The translations under genes were made by a program, and so were the position numbers. From contig JAETTP010000005.1 in NCBI GenBank assembly GCA_021769035.1, forward strand, positions 1 to 64,000: DNA of 64,000 bases. Reading direction: 5' to 3'. This DNA comes from Bacillota bacterium (lineage in GTDB: Bacteria > Bacillota > Dehalobacteriia > UBA4068 > UBA4997). The notes under the pieces were generated by a model, which saw nothing but the letters and a program-made list of their open reading frames with translations, was not told the origin of the DNA and did no database searches. Position 1 is the stretch's first letter; each line of letters begins with the position of its first letter. Positions 18,186 through 26,584 of the stretch are shown here, in pieces.

Positions 18186-19223
18186 TCAGGTAGCACTGCC
18201 ACCACTGGTATATTCAGCGTCACCGCCGGTAATCAAACCGCCTTTAATAGTTACTTGTGTTGTATTATCAGCCGGGTCAATTATAATATGCTCATTTTCA
18301 TTGGGTTTACAATCACAAATCAATAATCTGTTGCCATACGCGCCAGATCCCGTTTTTGCGTCAATGTGGATCACCCTGTTATTTGGTTGTGTTTGCTTAA
18401 TTACATGACCATTTAAACAAATTCCCACCTGGACATTACCAGAAATATGTATAGCACTATTTAATTCTATATTACTCGCAACATAATAATTACCTGATAC
18501 TGTCAGTTTATTATCTTCAACAGGATTTCCGTCAACATAAAGCTGGCCATCTAAAGATGTTAATTTATGGCTAAATTCTTGAACCCTTCCAGTGCCACTT
18601 AGAATATCTTCATAAGTTGCCATAGGATGCTTATGAGCCTCATCGTCCGCCAACATCATAACGCTGGGGTCAACAACCTCAACACCGCCCAGCAGCTCAA
18701 TCTGGCCCCACTCGTTCTCATCGTCCGCGCTGTCGTCAGGGTAAACCACGCCCACAATCTGGCTGCCGCTCTGCCCACCGTCCGTCACAGTCAGCTTACC
18801 GCGCGCGCCAACGTAAATCAGGCAAGGAACCTCCTCGCCAACCAGCCTGTGTCCATTAAGGTTAAGCAAAATCTGTCCGTCCTCAGGCACCTGCGCAAAA
18901 ATGCCCTCCGGCGCGTCAGCCGCCGTCACCATAACGTCCTGCTGCAAAGTCACCGCGCCGCCCTGGTCTGCCGCCAGCTGCCACGCCTCGACAAAATCCA
19001 ACCACTGTCCGTCCGCAACGCCGCCGTTCAGCGGGGTATACAGGGTTTGTTTATTGCCTTCGTTAGAAGGCAATAAATTACCCTGGGTAATTTGCGACGA
19101 ATTACTTTGCACATCTTCATCCACTCGGTAGTGCTCATTGGCGCTCACCGCCCAAACTGCCGATGAAAGCATAAAAAGTAACGCAAACAGACCCAAGGTC
19201 AATCCAACCAAAGGCTTCTTCAT
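18186..19223 (-). CDS. N-terminal fragment of the disrupted surface protein (signal peptide)
   Basis: MKKPLVGLTLGLFALLFMLSSAVWAVSA signal peptide with RBS; ends at an in-frame TGA inside a GG-repeat region. Confidence 0.55.
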   Translation of the reverse strand: MKKPLVGLTLGLFALLFMLSSAVWAVSANEHYRVDEDVQSNSSQITQGNLLPSNEGNKQTLYTPLNGGVADGQWLDFVEAWQLAADQGGAVTLQQDVMVTAADAPEGIFAQVPEDGQILLNLNGHRLVGEEVPCLIYVGARGKLTVTDGGQSGSQIVGVVYPDDSADDENEWGQIELLGGVEVVDPSVMMLADDEAHKHPMATYEDILSGTGRVQEFSHKLTSLDGQLYVDGNPVEDNKLTVSGNYYVASNIELNSAIHISGNVQVGICLNGHVIKQTQPNNRVIHIDAKTGSGAYGNRLLICDCKPNENEHIIIDPADNTTQVTIKGGLITGGDAEYTSGGSAT

Positions 19224-19348
19224 TTTGCATCCAACCTTTCTCCAGGCCCGTTGTGCTTCCCTGCCTCAACGTCACCAACCAGACCTGTCAAATTATTCTT
19301 ATTTAAATTGTACACCAACCAACAGCAAAGGTCAAGGGAAAACCGATA

Positions 19349-19386
19349 AAATAAAGGCATTTTCCCCAAGAAAAACGCCTTTATTT
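19349..19386 (-). terminator. Intrinsic terminator downstream of the sortase-motif surface gene
   Basis: AAATAAAGGC...GCCTTTATTT stem, T-rich tail on the minus strand. Confidence 0.7.
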
Positions 19387-19407
19387 GTGTAAATATTTAT
19401 CGATTTT

Positions 19408-22400
19408 TTAATCCTCTTTATGCCTCGGTTTTTTCAGCAGCAAAGCCGCCAAGCCAGCCAATGCAGCCAGGCAAAACGCTGCCCAAAGCCAAAGCTTGCT
19501 TTCATCGCCGGTTTGCGGGGCCTCCTGCCAAGCCAAAGGCACCTCGTCCTCCGGCAGATACACCCATTCCTCAAGTTCTTCGTCCCAAACCTTAACATAG
19601 GTTTTACCCTCAACGGTAATCTGCTCAGGGCTAGTCGGGTCGTTCGGGTCCGGCAATTCCGGCCTCGGTTGTTCCGGCTCGTCAACCGGCTGTTCAACCT
19701 GCGGCTTCTCAGGCTCCGGTTCCGTCACCTTAGGTTCCTCCGGTTGCTCAGGGGCCGGCTTTTCCGGCTCCGGCTCAGGTTCCGGGTCGTCACCGGGGTC
19801 ATTCCCAGGTTCCGGCTCCGGTTCTGGCTCTGGCTCTGGCTCTGGCTCTGGCTCAGGTTCCGGTTCTGGCTCCGGGTCAGGCTTAGGAGATGGGCCCGGT
19901 CCAGGGCCCGGTCCCGGCGGCGGTTCCTCGCCCTCCCGGTAGTAACGCAAAATAATCACCTGCTCGCCGCCGGGCGTGGCATTAACCCAATTCATATCCT
20001 CCGCAGGCGTATAGGCATTATCTCCGGCCATTTTGCCGTAGGCCGCTTCTTCATAAGTATAAGTGAAAGCGCCAAAGTTTGGCTGTTTAGCCACGTTGCC
20101 GGCCGTATATTTTGTTTCGTCCAACACCAGCTGGGCCACAGTGCCAATACCGCTTTTGCCCTCCAGAGTAACGCTACCGTCCGCCTCGCGCAGGTAGTAT
20201 TCGTGCACATACCGATACGAGCCCTTATACTCCGGCATACGGTAGTAGCGCAGGATAATCACCTGGTCGCCCTTTTCCGTGGCCAAAACCCATTGTTTGG
20301 TGCTATCCGGCTGATAACCATAGCGCAAGGCGGCCTCAGTAGTTTCGTCAACATTGCTGCTGGCAAGTATCTTTTCAACTTCGCTCTCGTTTACAATTCG
20401 GCCGTAAAGCCCCTGGAAGTAGGTGTAGGTATATTGTTGGTCTTGCCAGGTGTGCTCCGGCTGGCGCTCCACGCCGCTCACGTCATAATGCGTATCATCA
20501 AGGATTGTTTCAACCGTTTCAATCGGGCTGAAGCCCTCGCGCATATCGCCCTGCGGCGTACGCTTAAAGTAAGCATGTACCACCTTATATTTACCCATCT
20601 TAGGAGGCGCTTGATAATAACGCAGAATAATAATCTGCTGATCCTCATCTTCCCTCAAAGCAACAACGTGATCCATACTGGGATCAACCGTGTAGGTAAT
20701 ATCTCCCTCCACCGGCTTATCCTCGGCCTCTCGTTTAGCCCGATTCGCATCGCTGCCAATAATATACGGATTATCATTAACATTCTGAGCGTCCGGCAGC
20801 AAATTGTAAACATCCACATTCACGTCGTAAGCCCCATTTGTCAAACTCTGGCTGGCCAGCTTAGCCCCCTCTGTTTTACGTCCACCAATTGTGCCCCCAT
20901 AAACCGCGTCGCAGTAAATATATTCCTGACCGCTTGGCCCATGGAGAATCAGCTCCACATCATCATCAGTGTACACGGTATTAACCGGCTTACCGCCTCT
21001 GGCAAAAATATAACTTCTTTCTTTCCAATTCTCAACTCCAACCGATTCTCTGGTCGGGTAATACTCATGCACCACATAGTAGCCGCCAATTTCCCTTGTA
21101 AAATTGTTTGTTACCTTAATTGTTGATGGTGTGCCGCCCCTAATCACAGACACCATGCTGCTATCACTGTAGCTAAGGGTGAAGCCCAGGTTGGTGTCTT
21201 TCACCGAGTGCACCGTATAGCTGCCGGGGGCAAGGCCGGGCCCAAAGGTTTTGCTTTCACCGGCGTTCAGCTGAAACTCCTCCACGCTGCCGTCAGGCTT
21301 AACCAGCTCGTAATAGTAAACACGCCCATCTTTATATCCCTCCAAGTTAAGAGAAGGCTTATGAACAACAAAACTGCCGCTTTCATTAATAATTTCGGTG
21401 GAAAGAGTGGAACCAGTGGTTGAAGTGCTGGCAGAATCATAAGCCTCAAGGGTAAACCCTTCTGTAGGCTTAGGTAACTCAACAGTTTCAGTTATTGTAT
21501 ATTTTCGTCCTGAAACCAAACCCGTCAAAGTCTTACTTTCTCCGGGATACAGAACAAACTCACTGCGATAATTATTAGTAGCTGTAACAACATAACGATA
21601 TTGCACGCTTCCAGCCCACGGATTGCCGCTGGTATCTGCCGGTTTAGTAATTATTAGTTGTTTTGCAGTTCCTGCATTAACAGTTATTTTGCTACCGCTA
21701 ACCTCCTTAACATTTTTATTAAGTTTATGCAAGTACAGGTTGATTCTAAAACCAGTCACGCCTGGCGTATCAATCTTATAGTAAATAGTCCCTGGAGCTA
21801 ATCTGTACATAGGATTTTCTATAAGTAATTCTTCTCCAACCGTGCCATTTTTAAACCTATAGTTAAGTCTGCCTTTCTCTTCCTGACCTCTATAAGTACC
21901 GCCAATCACAACTTCATAGCTACTACCATCAGATAATCCCTGTATATTTGTTACACCAATTTGAAAATAATCTCCATTTTCAGCATTACCTAAATCTCTG
22001 GGAGTAACTTTATAGTAACCATACGAGTTATTAGATACAGTTGTGTATGTTGTTTTTAGTATGGATTCAGTTGGTATTCCAACCTCAAATCCCGCAACCC
22101 CCTCAAATTCATCATACATAACCTCTTGCACATTATAATCGCCTTGAGTCAACGGATGCCTAACCAAATGCGCGCCCTCGCCCGGCTGACAGGTTTCCGT
22201 ATAGGAATCACCCCACCTGCTCAGCTTATATGTATGCGGCAAACCGTCATCCGGCGGCGTCAACTTCAACCTGCCATAATCACCAGTAAAAGTAATCCTG
22301 GCCGTTTCACCTGCCGCCACCGGCACCGTCGGGTGCTGAATATCTAAATTAAAGCCCTCGCGGGTACGCACCTCTTCAATTTTATATTCGCCAACCGGCA

Positions 22401-22983
22401 CGCCTGTCACAGTTTTTGTTTCATTGTTCGCAACGTAAAAAATATGGCTCCACGTGTTTTCCCCTTGGTTAGCAGGATAAATTCGATAGGTGTAGGTGCG
22501 CACCGGCTCGCCCTCCAAATTAGGCGGTTTGCTAATGGTAATCTGCCCGTTCGGTTTGTTGATAGCAAAAATTGCTTCCCGCTCCTGCACAAACATCGTA
22601 CTCTGGAAATCGCTGGTGCCCATTTTCCAATTCGGCACAACCACGCTACTATTATCCGTCATCTCCACCACGCTTGCGGAAAATACATTACCCCTGGAAA
22701 ACTCCACCTGTTCGCCGCCCTTAACTTTCACAGTTTCATTAAAAGGTTGGTACTCGTTTCCCGATTTCTCCAAGCCCCGCACCTCAAAGGTATATTCCTG
22801 CGCCTTGGCCTGGCTCAGTTCATCTTCCGTCATACCATCCGCAGAAATAATCTTTTCAATAATCAACCTGTAAGAACTTAGGCTATCGCTATCCGCAAAA
22901 ATCAGCGTGCCCGCCGATAACAAAACCAGCAGAAACAGGATTGCCAAGCTAAAAATTCTTTTCCCTCTCACGTTAATACTCAT
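19408..22983 (-). CDS. Large surface protein with Cna-B/SpaA-like and MucBP-like repeats, E-P repeat and sortase-type C-terminus
   Basis: ATG 22983 with AAGGAG RBS; repeated 'GxYxVVHEYY...ILRYYR' units; (EP)n linker; C-term APQTGDESKLWLWAAFCLAALAGLAALLLKKPRHKED. Confidence 0.85.
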   Translation of the reverse strand: MSINVRGKRIFSLAILFLLVLLSAGTLIFADSDSLSSYRLIIEKIISADGMTEDELSQAKAQEYTFEVRGLEKSGNEYQPFNETVKVKGGEQVEFSRGNVFSASVVEMTDNSSVVVPNWKMGTSDFQSTMFVQEREAIFAINKPNGQITISKPPNLEGEPVRTYTYRIYPANQGENTWSHIFYVANNETKTVTGVPVGEYKIEEVRTREGFNLDIQHPTVPVAAGETARITFTGDYGRLKLTPPDDGLPHTYKLSRWGDSYTETCQPGEGAHLVRHPLTQGDYNVQEVMYDEFEGVAGFEVGIPTESILKTTYTTVSNNSYGYYKVTPRDLGNAENGDYFQIGVTNIQGLSDGSSYEVVIGGTYRGQEEKGRLNYRFKNGTVGEELLIENPMYRLAPGTIYYKIDTPGVTGFRINLYLHKLNKNVKEVSGSKITVNAGTAKQLIITKPADTSGNPWAGSVQYRYVVTATNNYRSEFVLYPGESKTLTGLVSGRKYTITETVELPKPTEGFTLEAYDSASTSTTGSTLSTEIINESGSFVVHKPSLNLEGYKDGRVYYYELVKPDGSVEEFQLNAGESKTFGPGLAPGSYTVHSVKDTNLGFTLSYSDSSMVSVIRGGTPSTIKVTNNFTREIGGYYVVHEYYPTRESVGVENWKERSYIFARGGKPVNTVYTDDDVELILHGPSGQEYIYCDAVYGGTIGGRKTEGAKLASQSLTNGAYDVNVDVYNLLPDAQNVNDNPYIIGSDANRAKREAEDKPVEGDITYTVDPSMDHVVALREDEDQQIIILRYYQAPPKMGKYKVVHAYFKRTPQGDMREGFSPIETVETILDDTHYDVSGVERQPEHTWQDQQYTYTYFQGLYGRIVNESEVEKILASSNVDETTEAALRYGYQPDSTKQWVLATEKGDQVIILRYYRMPEYKGSYRYVHEYYLREADGSVTLEGKSGIGTVAQLVLDETKYTAGNVAKQPNFGAFTYTYEEAAYGKMAGDNAYTPAEDMNWVNATPGGEQVIILRYYREGEEPPPGPGPGPGPSPKPDPEPEPEPEPEPEPEPEPEPEPEPGNDPGDDPEPEPEPEKPAPEQPEEPKVTEPEPEKPQVEQPVDEPEQPRPELPDPNDPTSPEQITVEGKTYVKVWDEELEEWVYLPEDEVPLAWQEAPQTGDESKLWLWAAFCLAALAGLAALLLKKPRHKED
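19808..19881. repeat. Hexanucleotide tandem repeat (GGCTCT-type) encoding (Glu-Pro)n
   Basis: ggttccggctccggttctggctctggctctggctctggctctggctcaggttcc... at 19808-19881. Confidence 0.9.
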
Positions 22984-23035
22984 TTTCCGCCAAACTCCTT
23001 TTAAAAAATTTGTTACGAAACCTGATATTACACAT

Positions 23036-23710
23036 TTATTCCCGCAGTCGCTCATTCACCGCCACCGCCAGCTCGCCCAGCCGCCCCTCCAGATAAGGCC
23101 CCGGACACAAGGTGTTGGCAAACATTCGGTGGCAGGTTAAGTTTCCCCGCTCATCTCCGGTGTAGGTCAGCTCCGCTATACCGTTACGCCGGCAGACATC
23201 TGCGCAAAGTTCCACCAAGGCGGCAAAGGCCGCCTCGCTCACGTGCCAATCGCCGCCGATTTGATCATTAGCCACCTCAACCGTCACCGCCCGCGCATCG
23301 TTGGTCGCATTGCTAGAAGTCCAGGCCTGGTTAGCTTCCTCCACAAATATGCCAATCCGGCCCTGGCTGTCGATAGCATAATTGGCCGAGGTTCGCCGGT
23401 CCTGGTTAGCAAAACGCTCGCCAACCTCCGCCAGCTGCAAATCGGCTCCCATATGATGAATGGTAATACTGTCAATCTGAGCCGCCCGCGGAAAATCTGC
23501 ACACGGCGAAAGCCAGGCATATTCCGCCAGGCTGCTGTTGCGTCCAACCACCGCCGCCAGCTCCTCCCCGGCTAATTCCCGCCCAATATAATCCGGCAAG
23601 CGTTCGGAGGCCGTCCAACACAATGTCAAAACCAGGACGGTCACCCCGGCAAAGCCAAGCAAAAGCAACCAAACATTGGCAAACTCACTTTTTTTCAGGC
23701 CAAATTGCAT
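23036..23710 (-). CDS. N-acetylmuramoyl-L-alanine amidase / PGRP-type protein (Amidase_2-like), membrane anchored
   Basis: N-terminal TM; SITIHHMGAD...ANYAIDSQGRIGIFVEEANQAWTSSNATNDARAVTVEVAN...LTCHRMFANTLCPGPYL. Confidence 0.85.
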   Translation of the reverse strand: MQFGLKKSEFANVWLLLLGFAGVTVLVLTLCWTASERLPDYIGRELAGEELAAVVGRNSSLAEYAWLSPCADFPRAAQIDSITIHHMGADLQLAEVGERFANQDRRTSANYAIDSQGRIGIFVEEANQAWTSSNATNDARAVTVEVANDQIGGDWHVSEAAFAALVELCADVCRRNGIAELTYTGDERGNLTCHRMFANTLCPGPYLEGRLGELAVAVNERLRE

Positions 23711-23723
23711 TCACATCACCGCC

Positions 23724-25118
23724 TTATTTCGCAAAGCAGCGCCAATTCCAGACAAACAACACGGCCAATATCCCAAAAAGCAACCGCCAAACCCAACAAC
23801 TTAAACGTATGCCGGAAGCCCGTGACGGCTGAGCTACCGTCAGCATAACCATTGCCGTAATACCCAGATAAAAAAAACTGGTATCCAACAAGCAATGAGT
23901 CAAAAAAGCCCCAAACTCCGCTCTGGTTTCAGGCTGCTTAGATTTAAGCCAAACCCGAATAGCCAAAATCAGCAAGGCCGCAGCCGCCAGCAGGCCCAGC
24001 TCCACCCCCACATGGATCAACACATTATGAATGTGCCAGGTGTTAAAAAATTTATCAGCGTCCTGCATATTCAACCCGCGCCACTGGTAGGGCCCCACTC
24101 CCCAAAGCGGATTTTGCCAACAGTAATGCAGGCCGTTGCGCATCATTTGCAAACGCTCGGCAAAGGTGGCCAGGCTGCTGGGCCTCACCAGCACCAATCC
24201 GGCCGCCACCAAACTACCCAGGGCTGCCAAACCAGCCGCCACCTTTGGTTTAACAGCTAAAAAACGCCCAAAATCCCACCAGCCGGCAACCAACACCCCG
24301 GCATAGAGCAAAAGCGGCAGACACAGCCAAGGATAATCCGTCCGGGCCGCCGCCAGATACAACAACAAGCCCATGCCAACGCCCAGCGTCGCCTTAGCCA
24401 AAAGCTGGGCCAAATAAACTGCCGCCGCATAGCCCCCTTGCGCTTTACGTCCCACAACTAAAAGCACTATGCCAACTGCCATTGCCAAAAAACTGCCCAA
24501 GGAGAGCGTCAAAGCCAAAGCCATCAGCAAAACTGCTTCCACGGCAAACCAAAGGCGCAGAATTAATTTCCGTCGCTTGCTTAAAACAGCTTCCGGCTCC
24601 GGCCGATACCCCTGCCAAATAAACCAACCAAGCACCAAAAAAATGCCCAAGGCGTTAGGGTTGCCCAAAAAAAACGCCAATCGTCGGGCGCTGCCCTCAG
24701 CAAGTGCCGCATAAGTAAACTGTCCCAGACCAATCAACGCCACCAAGCCTGCCAAACCAGCGCACAGGCGGCGCAGCCAAATTTGCTCCTCCCCGCTCAG
24801 GCCGACCAACAGCAGATAAAGCAACAGCCAAATCAGCTGGCAGCCGGCATAGCCGTCAGCAATGTTGCCAAATGTGCCCCAGGAGGCAACCGCGCTTAGC
24901 AGATTGTAAAACAAAAGCGGCCCCAACACCCAGCCGTCAATTTTAGCTCCCGCCGCAGCCACCGCCGGGGCCTGCACAATCCCTACCGCGCACAAAATCA
25001 GGCCCAGCAGGCTGACAGTCCGCACGTCGCCAACCCCTAACAGCAGCAGCACAAAAAGCGCCAAAAACAGGCACAGCACAATATAATGGTCAATCAAGCG
25101 CCAAAAGCCGCCACCCAC
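23724..25118 (-). CDS. O-antigen ligase-like (Wzy/WaaL-type) membrane protein
   Basis: About 10 TM segments; NPLWGVGPYQWRGLNMQDADKFFNTWHIHNVLIHVGVELGLLA, typical of the Wzy_C/O-antigen ligase family. Confidence 0.78.
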   Translation of the reverse strand: MGGGFWRLIDHYIVLCLFLALFVLLLLGVGDVRTVSLLGLILCAVGIVQAPAVAAAGAKIDGWVLGPLLFYNLLSAVASWGTFGNIADGYAGCQLIWLLLYLLLVGLSGEEQIWLRRLCAGLAGLVALIGLGQFTYAALAEGSARRLAFFLGNPNALGIFLVLGWFIWQGYRPEPEAVLSKRRKLILRLWFAVEAVLLMALALTLSLGSFLAMAVGIVLLVVGRKAQGGYAAAVYLAQLLAKATLGVGMGLLLYLAAARTDYPWLCLPLLLYAGVLVAGWWDFGRFLAVKPKVAAGLAALGSLVAAGLVLVRPSSLATFAERLQMMRNGLHYCWQNPLWGVGPYQWRGLNMQDADKFFNTWHIHNVLIHVGVELGLLAAAALLILAIRVWLKSKQPETRAEFGAFLTHCLLDTSFFYLGITAMVMLTVAQPSRASGIRLSCWVWRLLFGILAVLFVWNWRCFAK

Positions 25119-25269
25119 ATCTGCTCGCCATCCTTTTAGTTATCCAAACTTATTCCAGCTACTATGAAAATAATAACTAAGAATAAAGACACTATTTGAC
25201 TATTACAGGAATATTTTAACTGATATTTTTAACTATGTCAATAATAAATACGGATTTTTCTATAGATTT

Positions 25270-25315
25270 AAACAGCAATCGCCGCCACTTCCCAGGAAAT
25301 GACGGCGAACTGTTT
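25270..25315 (-). terminator. Hairpin downstream of lysC
   Basis: AAACAG...TCGCCGcCA / TGaCGGCGA...CTGTTT interrupted stem. Confidence 0.55.
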
Positions 25316-25340
25316 CTTCATATTTAATATGTCGTTATGC

Positions 25341-26558
25341 TTAAAGCCCAAAGCTGTCGTGCAGGGCACGCACCGCGTCCTTGGCGCCCTCCTTTTGCAA
25401 AATGCAGGACACCTTAATTTCTGAGGTGGAAATCATATCAATATTAAAACCGTTATCGTACAGGCATTTGAACATCTTGGCCGCCACGCCGGGGTTGGTA
25501 ATCATGCCCGCGCCCACAATGGAAACCTTAGCCACGTCGTCGGCCAGGGCAAAATGCTCCGCCTCCAGTTGGGCCACCACCGGCTCCAAAATCTCCTCCA
25601 GCTTGCCGTCCGCTTCCTTGCCGCAGGTGAAGGATATATCATTGCGGCCGTCCTTGTGGCCGCTCTGGATAATCATATCCACATTAATCTTCGCGTCTGC
25701 CAAAGCGCCAAACAAAACGCTGGCAATGCCCGGCCGGTCCGGCACGCCGTAAACCGTCACCTTAACCACATCGTCGTCGTATGCCACGCCGCTCACCAAA
25801 ACCTCACGTTCCAACTGCTTCATATCAATTTCCTCCTTCACCATAGTGCCCTCATTATCGTTAAAGCTGGAGCGCACGCAAATCGGCATATTAAAGGTTT
25901 TTGCCACCTCCACGCTGCGCGGCTGCAAAACGCCCGCGCCCAAGCTGCTCATCTCCAGCATTTCATCAAAGGATATTTCCTCCAGCTTGTGCGCATTGGG
26001 CACAATCCGCGGGTCTGCCGTATAAACCCCGTCCACGTCGGTGTATATCTCGCAGAAATCGGCGTTCAGACCAATAGCCAAAGCCACGCCGGAGGTGTCC
26101 GAGCCGCCGCGGCCCAGGGTGTGGATTTCCCCCAGCGAGTCAATGCCCTGAAAGCCGGTGACGATAACCACCTTGCCGGAGGCCAGCTCCCGCTCCAGCC
26201 GCACCGAATCAATGGAAAGAATTTTCGCCCGGCTGTAAACCCGGTCGGTCCGAATCCCCGCCTGCTCCCCGGTGAGCGAAACCGCCTTGTAGCCCATGCT
26301 TTGCAGGGCAATCGCCAGCAAAGCCACGCTCTGCTGCTCCCCGGTAGACATCAGCATATCCATCTCCCGTTCCGAGGGATATGCGGTCAGCTGCCGGGCC
26401 AAAGCGATCAAATCGTCGGTGGTGTCGCCCATTGCCGAAAGCACCACCACCACCTGATTGCCAGCGTCCACCGTCCGGGCCACCCGGCGGGCCACGTTCT
26501 GGATACGTTCAATATTAGCGACTGAACTGCCGCCAAACTTTTGCACAATTAATGCCAT
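25341..26558 (-). CDS. lysC: Aspartate kinase
   Basis: MALIVQKFGGSSVANIERIQNVARRV...; C-terminal ACT domains. Confidence 0.95.
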   Translation of the reverse strand: MALIVQKFGGSSVANIERIQNVARRVARTVDAGNQVVVVLSAMGDTTDDLIALARQLTAYPSEREMDMLMSTGEQQSVALLAIALQSMGYKAVSLTGEQAGIRTDRVYSRAKILSIDSVRLERELASGKVVIVTGFQGIDSLGEIHTLGRGGSDTSGVALAIGLNADFCEIYTDVDGVYTADPRIVPNAHKLEEISFDEMLEMSSLGAGVLQPRSVEVAKTFNMPICVRSSFNDNEGTMVKEEIDMKQLEREVLVSGVAYDDDVVKVTVYGVPDRPGIASVLFGALADAKINVDMIIQSGHKDGRNDISFTCGKEADGKLEEILEPVVAQLEAEHFALADDVAKVSIVGAGMITNPGVAAKMFKCLYDNGFNIDMISTSEIKVSCILQKEGAKDAVRALHDSFGL

Positions 26559-26584
26559 TATTTTTCCCCCTTAATTTAATCCGT

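Larger units (their letters stand above)
11411..19223 (-). pseudogene. Giant beta-helix/SLH surface protein gene, disrupted (two in-frame stops plus one 2-bp frameshift)
   Basis: Fragments 18186-19223 (signal peptide), 17787-18143, 16328-17914 and 11411-16303 (SLH C-term) form one colinear reading. TGA at 18186-18188 and TAG at 16328-16330 are in frame; adding 2 bp at the ATAT run near 17787 restores the frame (7813+2 = 2605 codons). Confidence 0.8.

Noticed and set aside
11411-19223. Alternative genetic code or stop-codon readthrough explaining the in-frame stops
   Set aside because: TGA clearly terminates other genes here (e.g. Xre gene, ilvN), both TGA and TAG are involved, and a frameshift is also present; no recoding structure was identified.
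19808-19881. CRISPR-like array
   Set aside because: Units are 6 bp with no spacers; it is a coding tandem repeat.
19420-21126. 568-aa plus-strand ORF opposite the sortase-motif protein
   Set aside because: Low-complexity Arg/Leu/Phe translation of the antisense E-P repeat; the minus strand has signal peptide, RBS and domain structure.
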